In this document: in pieces, positions 56,763 through 64,000 of the stretch
Position numbering within the stretch: the stretch's first letter is position 1
How the letters are laid out: each line of letters opens with the position of its first letter
Assembly: GCA_049583635.1 (NCBI GenBank)
Contig: JBAUWF010000093.1
Location: forward strand, 55,687 to 119,686
Direction of reading: 5' to 3'
From: Dokdonella_A sp049583635
GTDB lineage: Bacteria > Pseudomonadota > Gammaproteobacteria > Xanthomonadales > Rhodanobacteraceae
DNA: 64,000 nt
Notes under the pieces: generated by a model
Told to the model about the DNA's origin: nothing
The model's database searches: none
Seen by the model: only the letters and a program-made list of their open reading frames with translations
Program-made: the position numbers and the translations under genes

Positions 56763-57184
56763 TGGTGCTCTCAGCAACAATGACGCGCATAACGTGCGCT
56801 ATCGTGCCGTTGTTCGCGCTCCATGCACAAGCGGCCAATTACGTCGTCACCGCCAATCCGGACCTCACCTTCAGCCCGGCCGAAATCACGATTCATCAGG
56901 GCGACACGATCACATTCCGGAACGCAGGCGGCGTGCACAATGTGCACGCCGACAACGACCGTTTCATCTGCTCAATCAACTGCACGACCAACAACGCGCC
57001 AAGCGGCGAGTTATGGAGTTCGACTGTGCGTTTCAATCAAACCGGCACGTTCGGCTACTACTGCGAAACGCACGGTGATCTGAACGGCGGAATGCGCGGT
57101 TCGATCCGCGTGCTCGATCTTATCTTCTTTGACGGCTTCGAATCCGGGCACTTTCGCGGATCTGACCAGGGCCTGTCTCGATAG
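56762..57184 (+). CDS. Cupredoxin-like protein with GFE C-terminal tail
   Basis: 140 aa (134 if ATG 56780 is used). Signal peptide ends near HAQA. The plastocyanin-like domain starts TFSPAEITIHQGDTITFRNAGGVHNVHAD (copper His in GVHNV) and ends YYCETHGDLNGGM, giving the Cys-His-Met side of a type I copper site. The tail LIFFDGFESGHFRG is the short motif seen in other proteins here. Coupled to the DUF1501 gene. Confidence 0.85.
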   Translation: MVLSATMTRITCAIVPLFALHAQAANYVVTANPDLTFSPAEITIHQGDTITFRNAGGVHNVHADNDRFICSINCTTNNAPSGELWSSTVRFNQTGTFGYYCETHGDLNGGMRGSIRVLDLIFFDGFESGHFRGSDQGLSR

Positions 57185-57210
57185 CGTTGGTCCCAGGTAT
57201 CTGCAACAGG

Positions 57211-57483
57211 TCAAGCGGATTTTTTCGGTGTTGCCTTTTTCCTGGCGGTTGTCTTCTTGGCCGGGGCGCGTGCGGTCGTCTTGCGCGCAGCCGGCTTCGC
57301 TGGTTTGGTGGCCTTGACCGGCTTCGCTTTCGCTGGCGCGGCGGTAGTCTTGTGGGGCTTGGCGGGTGTCCGGACAGGCTTGGTGACACCCTGCCCCGTG
57401 AGGGTTTTCTTGTGGGGCCGAACATTGCCGTAACTGCGAATGGCAATCTTGCCCTTGGTAGTCTTGCGGTCGCCTCTTCCCAT
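57211..57483 (-). CDS. 30S ribosomal protein bTHX with lysine-rich tail
   Basis: 90 aa. The first 27 residues (MGRGDRKTTKGKIAIRSYG, then NVRPHKK) match the small ribosomal protein THX. After that comes a histone H1-like Lys/Ala/Pro/Thr tail (KPAARKTTARAPAKKTTARKK), over twice the length of the known protein. GAGGAA precedes the ATG. Confidence 0.78.
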   Translation of the reverse strand: MGRGDRKTTKGKIAIRSYGNVRPHKKTLTGQGVTKPVRTPAKPHKTTAAPAKAKPVKATKPAKPAARKTTARAPAKKTTARKKATPKKSA

Positions 57484-57644
57484 GCGGATTCCTCTAGCGG
57501 TTGGTAACGGGCACGCAGGATAGCAGGCGCCAGTCGGTGCGCAAGCGGCGCCAACAATTGCCGCCGTCCGCTAGTCCGCGCAGCGTTGCGATATCGCCGG
57601 TTTGCAGGGAAGACAGATCGTTTCCAGGGCCGCTATTCGTGGCT

Positions 57645-58094
57645 TCAAACCACGCGGGGGTCACCATGGCGTTCGCAGCACGCCCCATGTTCGTAGCCGT
57701 GCAAAAGGCGCAGGTTGGTCAGATGCCCAAGCGCGACGCAACTCCCACCGAGCGCGACCAGTGCGGAATGCCAGCCAAGATGCGCGTGCAGGTCGAAGAG
57801 GAATCCTCCAGCCCATAGCAACATCAGACCCGGAACCAGAAACAGCAGGGCACTGCGGACGCGATGACGCTGATAACCGCGGATCAGCGTGACAGACGCG
57901 AACACGCTCGCACCCATGATGAATCCGCGCTCGAAAGCGTGATCGGCGAGAAAGCCCAAGCCCAACGCCGGCAGCAAGGCGAGAACAAACGGCAATGCAG
58001 CGCAATGCGCAGCGCACAAAAACGACGCGCTGGCGCCGAACCGATCAGCAAAATGCGCGAGACCATGTCGCGCTAGCGGGTAAGAGTCCTGCAT
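57645..58094 (-). CDS. MerC-domain membrane protein
   Basis: 149 aa, about four membrane helices. The first cysteine pair is in SFLCAAHCAALPF, and a late Cys-rich end (HGACCERHG) follows, as in MerC mercury transporters and the related zinc-regulated proteins. With zur and a TonB-receptor remnant beside it, a zinc role is more likely than mercury. ATG 58094 (MQDSYPLARHG) is preferred to 58157. Confidence 0.78.
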   Translation of the reverse strand: MQDSYPLARHGLAHFADRFGASASFLCAAHCAALPFVLALLPALGLGFLADHAFERGFIMGASVFASVTLIRGYQRHRVRSALLFLVPGLMLLWAGGFLFDLHAHLGWHSALVALGGSCVALGHLTNLRLLHGYEHGACCERHGDPRVV

Positions 58095-58223
58095 GACGGG
58101 GGTTGCTCGCGGGTCTGGATATAACATAACAGATTTATGTTTCCCGCTGTCGACCATGAGTGACTTTCAGCATGCGTGGACCTCGAATTAATATAATATA
58201 GCGTATTACTCCGCTTCGACGTC
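58095..58223. promoter_or_regulatory. AT-rich divergent promoter region, possible Zur sites
   Basis: Between merC-like and the receptor remnant. Two AT-rich islands, ATATAACATAACA (about 58119-58131) and TTAATATAATATA (about 58189-58201), stand out in GC-rich surroundings and resemble Zur/Fur-type half sites. No exact palindrome is seen, so this is tentative. Confidence 0.35.
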
Positions 58224-58627
58224 ATGGGAAATCCATCAACAGGACACTGCTGGTTTTTGCTGTCGCTACTGCATTGTGCGGCAACACGCTCGCGCGGTCG
58301 CCGGCGCGGCGAGTGCACCGTCAGCGCTGCCGACGACACCGGACGGCGGCGGCTCGGCATGAACTACGGCGTCCGCGCCGACAAGGTCGATGCCTATGTG
58401 AGTCAAGGGCAGATCAGTCCGCGGTTGGGACTTGACTATCAAGTGACCGATTCGACGACGCTGCCGCCGGCTACGCGCGCTATTTCACCCCACGACCCGC
58501 GGAACTGGTTTCCCAGACGGATATCGCGTTGTTCGAGGGAACGGTCAATCAATTGCCGGGCGATGCCATCTTGACGGCGAAAGCGACCAACCAGTTCGGA
58601 ATAACCCGGTTGTTCAGCAATCCCTGC
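58224..58627 (+). pseudogene. Decayed TonB-dependent receptor
   Basis: The frame at 58224 opens as ATGGGAAATCC; in the neighbouring frame it reads KSINRTLLVFAVATALCGNTLA, a signal peptide. After a large deletion the barrel resumes as MNYGVRADKVDAYVSQGQ, ISPRLGLDYQVTDSTTL (58357 on); a one-base loss at about 58460 shifts it to AGYARYFTPRPAELVSQ and FEGTVNQLPGD. It then ends against zur. Several lesions mean it is not functional. Likely a zinc-uptake receptor in the past. Confidence 0.75.
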
Positions 58628-59107
58628 TCACGCGTCGCCGCACTGCTCACATACACCATGCACTTCCAGCGTTTGTGCGCGTGGACGAAAGCCCAGTGCC
58701 TTGGCCTGATCGCTGAGCAGACCGGCGACGCGTTCGTCGCAGATTTCGGTCGCCGATTCACAGACATCGCAGATCAGAAACGGAACCTGATGCACCACGC
58801 TGGGATGGTGACAGCTGACATAGGCGTTTATTGACTGCAATTTGTGGATGAATCCATTTTCCAGGAGGAAATCCAGCGCGCGGTAGATGGTCGGCGGCAC
58901 GGCATTGCTGCGCTCGTCCTTGAGTTGGTCGAGCAGATCGTAAGCCTTGACCGGTTTTTCCGATGCTGCAATCAGTTCCAGTACCTGAAAGCGGATTTCC
59001 GTCAAACGCAGGCCACGCATCTCGCATGCCGCCGCAACTTCATGCACATAGGCATCGGCGTCGTGTGGATGGTCATGTCGCGTTGCGTGGGCGGTCTTTG
59101 CAGCCAT
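58628..59107 (-). CDS. zur: Zinc uptake regulator, Fur family
   Basis: 159 aa. A His-rich start (HATRHDHPHDADAY), a winged helix with LRLTEIRFQVLELIAASEKPVKAYDLLDQL, and the Fur-family metal sites LICDVCESATE and GVCEQCGDA (structural CxxC pairs). Closest in layout to Zur. TATTAT lies nine bases before ATG 59107, so the message may be leaderless; a GTG at 59128 is the other option. Confidence 0.86.
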   Translation of the reverse strand: MAAKTAHATRHDHPHDADAYVHEVAAACEMRGLRLTEIRFQVLELIAASEKPVKAYDLLDQLKDERSNAVPPTIYRALDFLLENGFIHKLQSINAYVSCHHPSVVHQVPFLICDVCESATEICDERVAGLLSDQAKALGFRPRAQTLEVHGVCEQCGDA

Positions 59108-59179
59108 AGCCGCATAATACCACTGCACTTTTCCTGTGCCGGTGTATGGCGTCTACAGGTTGTAAGTGCCGGGTTGTTC

Positions 59180-59506
59180 CTATGGCGGTCGTCGGGACGG
59201 GGATTCCGCTTGACGCCGGGCGATCCCGTCCGGCTGAGGCGCACCAGCGGGTTTCGCCAGCGCGATGACCAACCAGCCTACCGGCCCGAGCGCCAGCCCC
59301 CACATGAAACCGGCCACCCAGCGACCCTTGCGCCAACCGATCAACGCGCCGATCAGCGCGCAGGCGACGTTGAGACCGACGGCCCATGCCCACAGCGTGG
59401 GATCGAGCAGCGTCGCCACGCATTGGTCGAGCAGTCGCTGAATCGCCGCCGGGTCGGTCTGATCGACGTGGGCAAGCGCGCTCAGGCTGCATTCGAGTTC
59501 CACCAT
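59180..59506 (-). CDS. Hypothetical small membrane protein downstream of gltX
   Basis: 108 aa with two adjacent helices (about 40-88: LWAWAVGLNVACALIGALIGW, WVAGFMWGLALGPVGWLVIAL). The Gly-rich second part resembles short proteins of unknown role. GAGG sits before the ATG and it starts 17 nt after gltX, so it is likely in that operon. Confidence 0.65.
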   Translation of the reverse strand: MVELECSLSALAHVDQTDPAAIQRLLDQCVATLLDPTLWAWAVGLNVACALIGALIGWRKGRWVAGFMWGLALGPVGWLVIALAKPAGAPQPDGIARRQAESPSRRPP

Positions 59507-59523
59507 GCAAGCCTCGGAATACC

Positions 59524-60927
59524 CTAGCCGCCGGCACGCGCGATCGCGTCATCGATGCGGCGCAATGCTTCGTCACGTCCTGCCAGAAATACCGTCTGGT
59601 CAATCGATGGCGAGACCTGTGTGCCGGTCAGTGCGACACGCAGCGGCTGCGCGACCGTGCCCATGCCGGTACCCAGCGTCGCGGCTGCCGCTTCTACCAC
59701 GCCATGCACGTTTTCCACGGTCCACTCGGTCAGTTTCGCAAGGTCCGCATGGACGGTCCTGAGCGCGGCCAGCGCAGTGCGCGTGTGCAGATGCTTTGCC
59801 ACGGCCGCCTCGTCCCAGGTTTCGATCGGGGCGTACCAGACGCGAGCCTTTGCAGCCATTTCCTTCAATGTTTTCGCGCGATCGCGCAACGCAACGATGA
59901 CGTCCGCGGGATCCGGACCGTGCGCCGGATCAATGCCGAGCGCACGCAACTGCCATTCGAGGTGGGGCGCCAGCTCGTGCGCATTGTCGTTTTTCAGATA
60001 CTGCTGGTTTAGCCAGCCGAGCTTTTCAGGGTCGAAACGCGACGCCGCCGTGTTCACGGCGGCCACCTCGAACAATGCGATCATTTGCTCGCGCGAGAAT
60101 ATTTCCTGGTCGCCATGCGACCAACCGAGGCGCACCAGGTAATTGAGCAATGCATGCGGCAGGTAACCGTCATCCCGATACTGCATGACTCCAACCGCAC
60201 CGTGGCGCTTGCTGAGCTTTTGGCCATCCGGGCCCAGGATCATCGGCAGGTGCGCGAATACCGGCACCGGTGCATCGAGCGCGTCGTAGATGTTGATCTG
60301 GCGCGGCGTGTTGTTGACGTGATCGTCTCCGCGGATCACGTCCGTGATGCGCATGTCGATGTCGTCGACCACGACCGCGAAATTGTAGGTCGGGAATCCG
60401 TCCGAACGCAGCAGGACCAGATCGTCGAGTTCCTCGTTCGACCACTCAATGCGGCCCTTGACCTTGTCGTCGAATACCACGCTGCCCGATTGCGGGTTGC
60501 GGAAGCGTATCACCCGGTTGGGATCGTCGCGCAACGGTGCGTTGCGATCGCGATATTGGCCGTTGTAGCGTGGCTTGCGATTTTCCGAGAGTGCCTGCGC
60601 GCGCATGGCGTCGATTTCCTCGCGCGTCTCGTAAGCATAGTAGGCCTTGCCCGCGGCCAGGAGATCCGCGGCCACCTTGCGGTAACGGTCCATGCGCAAG
60701 GTCTGGTACCACGGCCCCTCGTCGTAATCGAGTCCAAGCCAGGCCATCCCATCAAGGATGGCCTGCACAGCCGGCTGGGTCGAGCGTTCGCGATCGGTGT
60801 CCTCGACGCGCAGAATGAACTCGCCGCCACGATGACGCGCCTCGAGCCAGCAATAAAGGGCCGTACGCGCACCGCCGATGTGCAGGTAACCGGTCGGGCT
60901 CGGGGCAAAGCGGGTGCGGACGCTCAT
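59524..60927 (-). CDS. gltX: Glutamyl-tRNA synthetase
   Basis: 467 aa, class I synthetase. HIGH-type motif in RFAPSPTGYLHIGGARTALY (about 5-24) and KMSKS-type KLSKRHGAVGV (about 237). Charges tRNA-Glu, whose gene lies at 63740. ATG 60927 (MSVRTRFAP) matches the family start rather than 60939. Confidence 0.96.
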   Translation of the reverse strand: MSVRTRFAPSPTGYLHIGGARTALYCWLEARHRGGEFILRVEDTDRERSTQPAVQAILDGMAWLGLDYDEGPWYQTLRMDRYRKVAADLLAAGKAYYAYETREEIDAMRAQALSENRKPRYNGQYRDRNAPLRDDPNRVIRFRNPQSGSVVFDDKVKGRIEWSNEELDDLVLLRSDGFPTYNFAVVVDDIDMRITDVIRGDDHVNNTPRQINIYDALDAPVPVFAHLPMILGPDGQKLSKRHGAVGVMQYRDDGYLPHALLNYLVRLGWSHGDQEIFSREQMIALFEVAAVNTAASRFDPEKLGWLNQQYLKNDNAHELAPHLEWQLRALGIDPAHGPDPADVIVALRDRAKTLKEMAAKARVWYAPIETWDEAAVAKHLHTRTALAALRTVHADLAKLTEWTVENVHGVVEAAAATLGTGMGTVAQPLRVALTGTQVSPSIDQTVFLAGRDEALRRIDDAIARAGG

Positions 60928-61062
60928 CGGATGGCACACGTGAAAAAACGGCTGCCAAGTCTAGCGGATGGCGCAAACGCCGGCACTCGCAACCGGCGCG
61001 AGCGCGTCAATTGCCGGCGCCAAGCCGGCGCGAGACTGCGGCAATGATCGTTACCGGTCAGG

Positions 61063-61827
61063 TCAGATTCCGGCGTACCACTCGTAGCCCTGGTCTTCCC
61101 AGTAACCGCCCTTGCCGCCCTGGATATCGGCGAGGCTCGCGACCAGTTCGATCGCGCGTATGTACTTGGCCATCTTGTAGCCGAGCTGGCGTTCGATGCG
61201 CACCCGGATCGGTGCGCCGTTCGCGACCGGCAACGGCGCATCGTTGAGTCGATAGGCAAGAATGGTCTGCGGATGATGCGCATCGTCCATGCCGATACTT
61301 TCGTAGTACGGCGTGCCGGCGCTGTCCATCGTATCGAAGCAATGAAACACCACATAACGAGCCTGCGGCAACAAGCCGACGCGCTTGAGCAGCGGGCCGA
61401 GCGGCACGCCGGTCCATTTGCCGATCACGCTCCAGCCTTCGACGCAGTCGTGGCGGGTGATCTGGGTGCGCGAGGGCATGGCGATGAGCTCATCGAGTGA
61501 AAACGCGGCCGGATCGCGCACGAGCCCGCTGAACGCAAGACGGTAATCGCGAAAATGGCTGGCGACGAGCGCGCCATAGTCGGCGCCGCCGGGATCGGTG
61601 CTGCCGTTCGGCTTGAACACCGGCGAAATATCAGCTTCGGTGTATTCGCGTGCGAGCGCGCTGTTCGGGACCAGCACGCGCTGCACCGCGCGTGTCAGGT
61701 TTTCAGCGCTGTCCAGCACGTGCGGCGCCCAGCCCGTCCGCGAAAGCGCATCGCATCCGGTCAACAACAGCGCGCCGGCGGCCGTGGCTGTTTGCCGCAG
61801 GAAACGGCGACGATCAGGTCCCTTCAT
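61063..61827 (-). CDS. Tat-exported sulfite-oxidase-family molybdoenzyme
   Basis: 254 aa. Tat signal PDRRRFLRQTATAAGALLLTGC at the N-terminus (with a possible lipobox). The oxidoreductase molybdopterin domain has its Mo-ligand cysteine in TRHDCVEGWSVIGKWTGVPL (about 128) and ends GYWEDQGYEWYAG. Similar to MsrP/YedY. ATG 61827 follows GGAGG at six bases and overlaps the cytochrome gene by 14 nt, so the two form one unit. The moa genes at 40-42 kb can supply the cofactor. Confidence 0.88.
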   Translation of the reverse strand: MKGPDRRRFLRQTATAAGALLLTGCDALSRTGWAPHVLDSAENLTRAVQRVLVPNSALAREYTEADISPVFKPNGSTDPGGADYGALVASHFRDYRLAFSGLVRDPAAFSLDELIAMPSRTQITRHDCVEGWSVIGKWTGVPLGPLLKRVGLLPQARYVVFHCFDTMDSAGTPYYESIGMDDAHHPQTILAYRLNDAPLPVANGAPIRVRIERQLGYKMAKYIRAIELVASLADIQGGKGGYWEDQGYEWYAGI

Positions 61828-62671
61828 GGTCATCCTCCGCCGGCGGGACCGCATAGCGGCCGGTAATCATCGAACGCAGATTGTTCACGACACCCGTCAC
61901 GATAATCTCAAACAAGTGCACCAGCACAAACGCGACAAACAGCATCGCGATCACGAAGTGGATCGTGCGCGCGGATTGCCGCCCGCCGACCAGATCGAGC
62001 AACCAGCCGAGTACACTGTCCATGTGCGGAGACATTGCGAGTCCCATCAGGATCATCACTGGACCGAGCACGAAAACGACGATCAGATAGGTGAGTTTCT
62101 GCAGCACGTTGTAGCGTGTTGACGCCTCGCCTTTCGGATGGCGCAACAACGCATGATCGATGATCGAACGGCCGATGCCACGCCAGTCGCGCCCGGTCGG
62201 GGCGAGATCACGGCGCAGGTGCCTGCTGAACAGCGCGTATGCCGCATACGCAAGACCGTTGAGCACGAAGATCCACGCAAAGAAGAAATGCCAGCGTCTC
62301 CCCATCGCGAGCCACTGAGGTCCCGGAATCGTCAGCCAGGTCGGAAAGCCGCGCGGTTGCAAGCCGCCATCGACACGCGACGCGCCGAATACGCCGGTGG
62401 TATCGAAGCTGTGCCCAAAGACGGTGGTGACACCGCGCACGTCGCCGGCCGCATTCTGTCGGGCGTCCATCGACAGCAGCGGATGGTCGAAATGCGAACG
62501 TTCGCCCCAGTACAGCGCCGAGTGTGCGTTGAATATCTGGAAGCCGCTGAGCAGCAGCACGAACATCGCGACGACGTTGATCCAATGCATGATGCGCACC
62601 GGCAATCGGTGCCGGTAGATCATGCGATCTGTTGCCGCTCGCCGGTCGGTTTCGATTGCGTCGTCGGCCAT
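61814..62671 (-). CDS. Cytochrome b561-type membrane subunit
   Basis: 285 aa, four to five membrane helices with heme histidines likely in YRHRLPVRIMHWINVV (about 20-30), RRWHFFFAWIF (about 130) and VLVHLFEIIVTG (near 255). Probably passes electrons from quinol to the Tat-exported molybdoenzyme encoded next. ATG 62671 chosen. Confidence 0.86.
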   Translation of the reverse strand: MADDAIETDRRAATDRMIYRHRLPVRIMHWINVVAMFVLLLSGFQIFNAHSALYWGERSHFDHPLLSMDARQNAAGDVRGVTTVFGHSFDTTGVFGASRVDGGLQPRGFPTWLTIPGPQWLAMGRRWHFFFAWIFVLNGLAYAAYALFSRHLRRDLAPTGRDWRGIGRSIIDHALLRHPKGEASTRYNVLQKLTYLIVVFVLGPVMILMGLAMSPHMDSVLGWLLDLVGGRQSARTIHFVIAMLFVAFVLVHLFEIIVTGVVNNLRSMITGRYAVPPAEDDHEGT

Positions 62672-62780
62672 CGTCTTTGCGTGCCTCGAATCTTCAGGGC
62701 CTGATCGGGCTCGGTCGCAGCGCTCGTCTGGCAAGAGACCAAGCTCGCTTTGGACTTATTTCACAATTACCCCGTCGCGA

Positions 62781-62963
62781 TCAAGGAGCCGCCTCGAACC
62801 CGGAGCAAAAAATACCTTCGCTGGCGGGATAGACGATTACGCGACCAACGGCGTAGCTGTCATACGGGTAATCGGGAGCGGGCGCGCCCGCCACGACGCA
62901 ATCGCCAGCCAGGGTCAATGCAGGACACCAGGCAAAGACTGCGCCATAGCGGATTGTGTTCAT
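62781..62963 (-). CDS. Small hypothetical protein ending in GFE tail
   Basis: 60 aa from ATG 62963, which has GGAG at six bases. Only the end is familiar: EGIFCSGFEAAP, the short tail seen in two other exported proteins of the window. It may be a remnant of a longer gene, since it lacks a convincing signal peptide. Confidence 0.45.
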   Translation of the reverse strand: MNTIRYGAVFAWCPALTLAGDCVVAGAPAPDYPYDSYAVGRVIVYPASEGIFCSGFEAAP

Positions 62964-63049
62964 GATGCGCTCCGATGTCCCATCCAGGCGAATCAACCCT
63001 CGAAACGTTGGCAACTGGTCGGTCAGTCATGCGACCGCAGTGCTGCCCG

Positions 63050-63496
63050 TCATTTCACGTGAATCGTGATCTTCTTCGACACCAGCGGCGGCACAAACTG
63101 CATATGCGAACCATCGCCGAGATCGAGCTGCAAGGTGTGCGCGCCCGGACTCAGGTGAATCGTGGTCTGCGTCTGGCCGGCACCAAAATGCATATGCGTC
63201 TTGTCATTAGGGATCGGCAGATCCTGGGGCGGCAGTTCGGCTGCGTCGATCAGCAAGTGGTGGTGCCCCGTATTGGGATGAGTGGAACCGGCTGGCGCAA
63301 CGCCCATACCCTCTAGACCAAACACGACCGTCACGTCCTGTCCGACCGTCGCACCGTCCTTGGGAGAGATGATGTACACCTTGGCGTCGGCAGGTGCCTG
63401 GTGCCGTGGCGGGCCCAGAAACGCCGGGGCGGATTTCGCGGCAACCGCCTGCGCTGCGATGAGCAACGCGCAACCCAGAAGCAATGTCGTACGCAT
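63050..63496 (-). CDS. DUF4399 periplasmic protein
   Basis: 148 aa. Signal peptide (LLLGCALLIAAQAVAA), then VYIISPKDGATVGQDVTVVFGLEGMGVAPAG and TGHHHLLIDAAELP, the hallmark of DUF4399, with GAHTLQLDLGDGSH at the end. Role unknown. AAGGAGG lies eight bases before the ATG. Confidence 0.9.
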   Translation of the reverse strand: MRTTLLLGCALLIAAQAVAAKSAPAFLGPPRHQAPADAKVYIISPKDGATVGQDVTVVFGLEGMGVAPAGSTHPNTGHHHLLIDAAELPPQDLPIPNDKTHMHFGAGQTQTTIHLSPGAHTLQLDLGDGSHMQFVPPLVSKKITIHVK

Positions 63497-63606
63497 GATC
63501 GATCCTCCTTGGACATTTGACTCATCATCTTAACGCCACGGCACTGCGCACCGCACATGCGCGCGACAGACGCATCCCGAACGGCCGTGGCTGCGACGAA
63601 TTCAAG

Positions 63607-63635
63607 TTGACGGGGCCCGATCCGGTCTCTATCCT
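63607..63635 (+). promoter_or_regulatory. Sigma70 promoter for the tRNA cluster
   Basis: TTGACG (63607-63612), 17-base spacer, TATCCT (63630-63635), followed by a CG-rich stretch as in stringently controlled stable-RNA promoters. Start would be near 63642, just before tRNA-Ala at 63650. Confidence 0.6.
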
Positions 63636-63649
63636 CTCGCGCCTCTCTC

Positions 63650-63725
<76 letters not shown>

Positions 63726-63739
63726 GGTTTCTCCGACGC

Positions 63740-63815
63740 GTCCCCATCGTCTAGAGGCCTAGGACACCGCCCTTTCACGGCGGCGACAGGGGTTCGAATC
63801 CCCTTGGGGACGCCA
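63740..63815 (+). tRNA. tRNA-Glu(TTC)
   Basis: 76 nt with CCA. Acceptor GTCCCCA/TGGGGAC, anticodon stem CCGCC/GGCGG with loop CTTTCAC, T arm GGGGTTCGAATCCCC. Fourteen bases after tRNA-Ala. Confidence 0.97.
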
Positions 63816-63922
63816 GGTTTATCAAGTAGTTGTGAGTAGTTTCGAAGCTTGATTGGAGATTCCGGACCACACACACCGGATTCAACGCCTGACGGTTGTC
63901 CTGGGCACGTTCGAAAAAATGC

Positions 63923-63999
63923 GGAGCGGTAGTTCAGCTGGTTAGAATGCTGGCCTGTCACGCCGGAGGTCGCGGGTTCGAGTCCCGTCCGCTCCGCCA
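63923..63999 (+). tRNA. tRNA-Asp(GTC)
   Basis: 77 nt with CCA. Acceptor GGAGCGG/CCGCTCC, anticodon stem CTGGC/GCCGG with loop CTGTCAC, T arm CGGGTTCGAGTCCCG. Last gene before the window end; likely co-transcribed with the two upstream tRNAs. Confidence 0.97.
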
Positions 64000-64000
64000 T

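Noticed and set aside
62745..62800. Possible fourth copy of the dispersed element
   Set aside because: It has TTTCACAATTACC after a small hairpin, but lacks the CCACAA block at the right spacing.

Overview
The window reads as chromosomal DNA of a GC-rich gammaproteobacterium of the Xanthomonadales (Lysobacterales), most like the Rhodanobacteraceae (Dokdonella/Rudaea type). I infer this from the protein style (ZipA, PilZ, Slp, KdkA, Zur), the neighbourhoods (cmk-rpsA, smc-zipA, fabF-mltG-tmk-holB-pilZ) and several secreted proteins ending in a short GFE-type tail. I ran no database search, so the genus is only suggested. No integrase, transposase, phage, CRISPR array or plasmid function is visible.

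Left part (1-29.4 kb), mostly housekeeping. On the minus strand: serC, a serA-like dehydrogenase, hisC, aroA, cmk and rpsA (cut by the window edge) form an amino-acid/aromatic block leading into ribosomal protein S1. An FHA membrane protein lies next to serC. Two small lipid-related genes (PHA-granule-type protein, acyl-CoA-binding protein) face zipA and smc. Then come yciI-bolA-peptidyl-prolyl isomerase, the divergent scpA-scpB-rluB operon (ScpAB is the partner complex of SMC), a CsgG-like protein and ArsC. The fatty-acid block follows: yceD, rpmF, fabH, fabD, fabG, acpP, fabF, mltG, tmk, holB, pilZ. The usual neighbours plsX, pabC, ligA and pheA are missing from their expected places.

Middle part (28.3-47.3 kb): a maf gene with a one-TM protein, a moxR-DUF58-transglutaminase operon, an Slp lipoprotein, dnaX-ybaB-recR-HIT, tRNA-Ser(GGA), two unknown exported proteins, the SRP RNA gene ffs, and an operon with overlapping ends that runs KDO kinase, metallo-beta-lactamase, moaA, moaC, moaD, moaE. 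A glycosyltransferase 9, a DMT permease and hutI follow on the plus strand.

Right part (47.3-64 kb) is more accessory. It starts with a scarred stretch: a frameshifted exported protein and a collagen/GVYG-repeat gene whose 5' end has been replaced by the antisense of a kinase/TPR gene tail. Then come a TPR-2-oxoglutarate oxygenase divergent from a GNAT-nitrilase fusion, a DUF1800-DUF1501-cupredoxin operon, ribosomal protein bTHX with a histone-H1-like tail, a MerC-like protein, a decayed TonB receptor, zur, gltX, a Tat-exported molybdoenzyme with its cytochrome b, a DUF4399 protein, and a promoter-led tRNA-Ala/Glu/Asp cluster.

The most novel signal is an intergenic element of about 85 nt present three times (24850, 29391, 53251). 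It has two conserved sequence blocks at fixed spacing and flanking hairpins whose stems differ in sequence but still pair, which suggests a structured RNA or mobile repeat.
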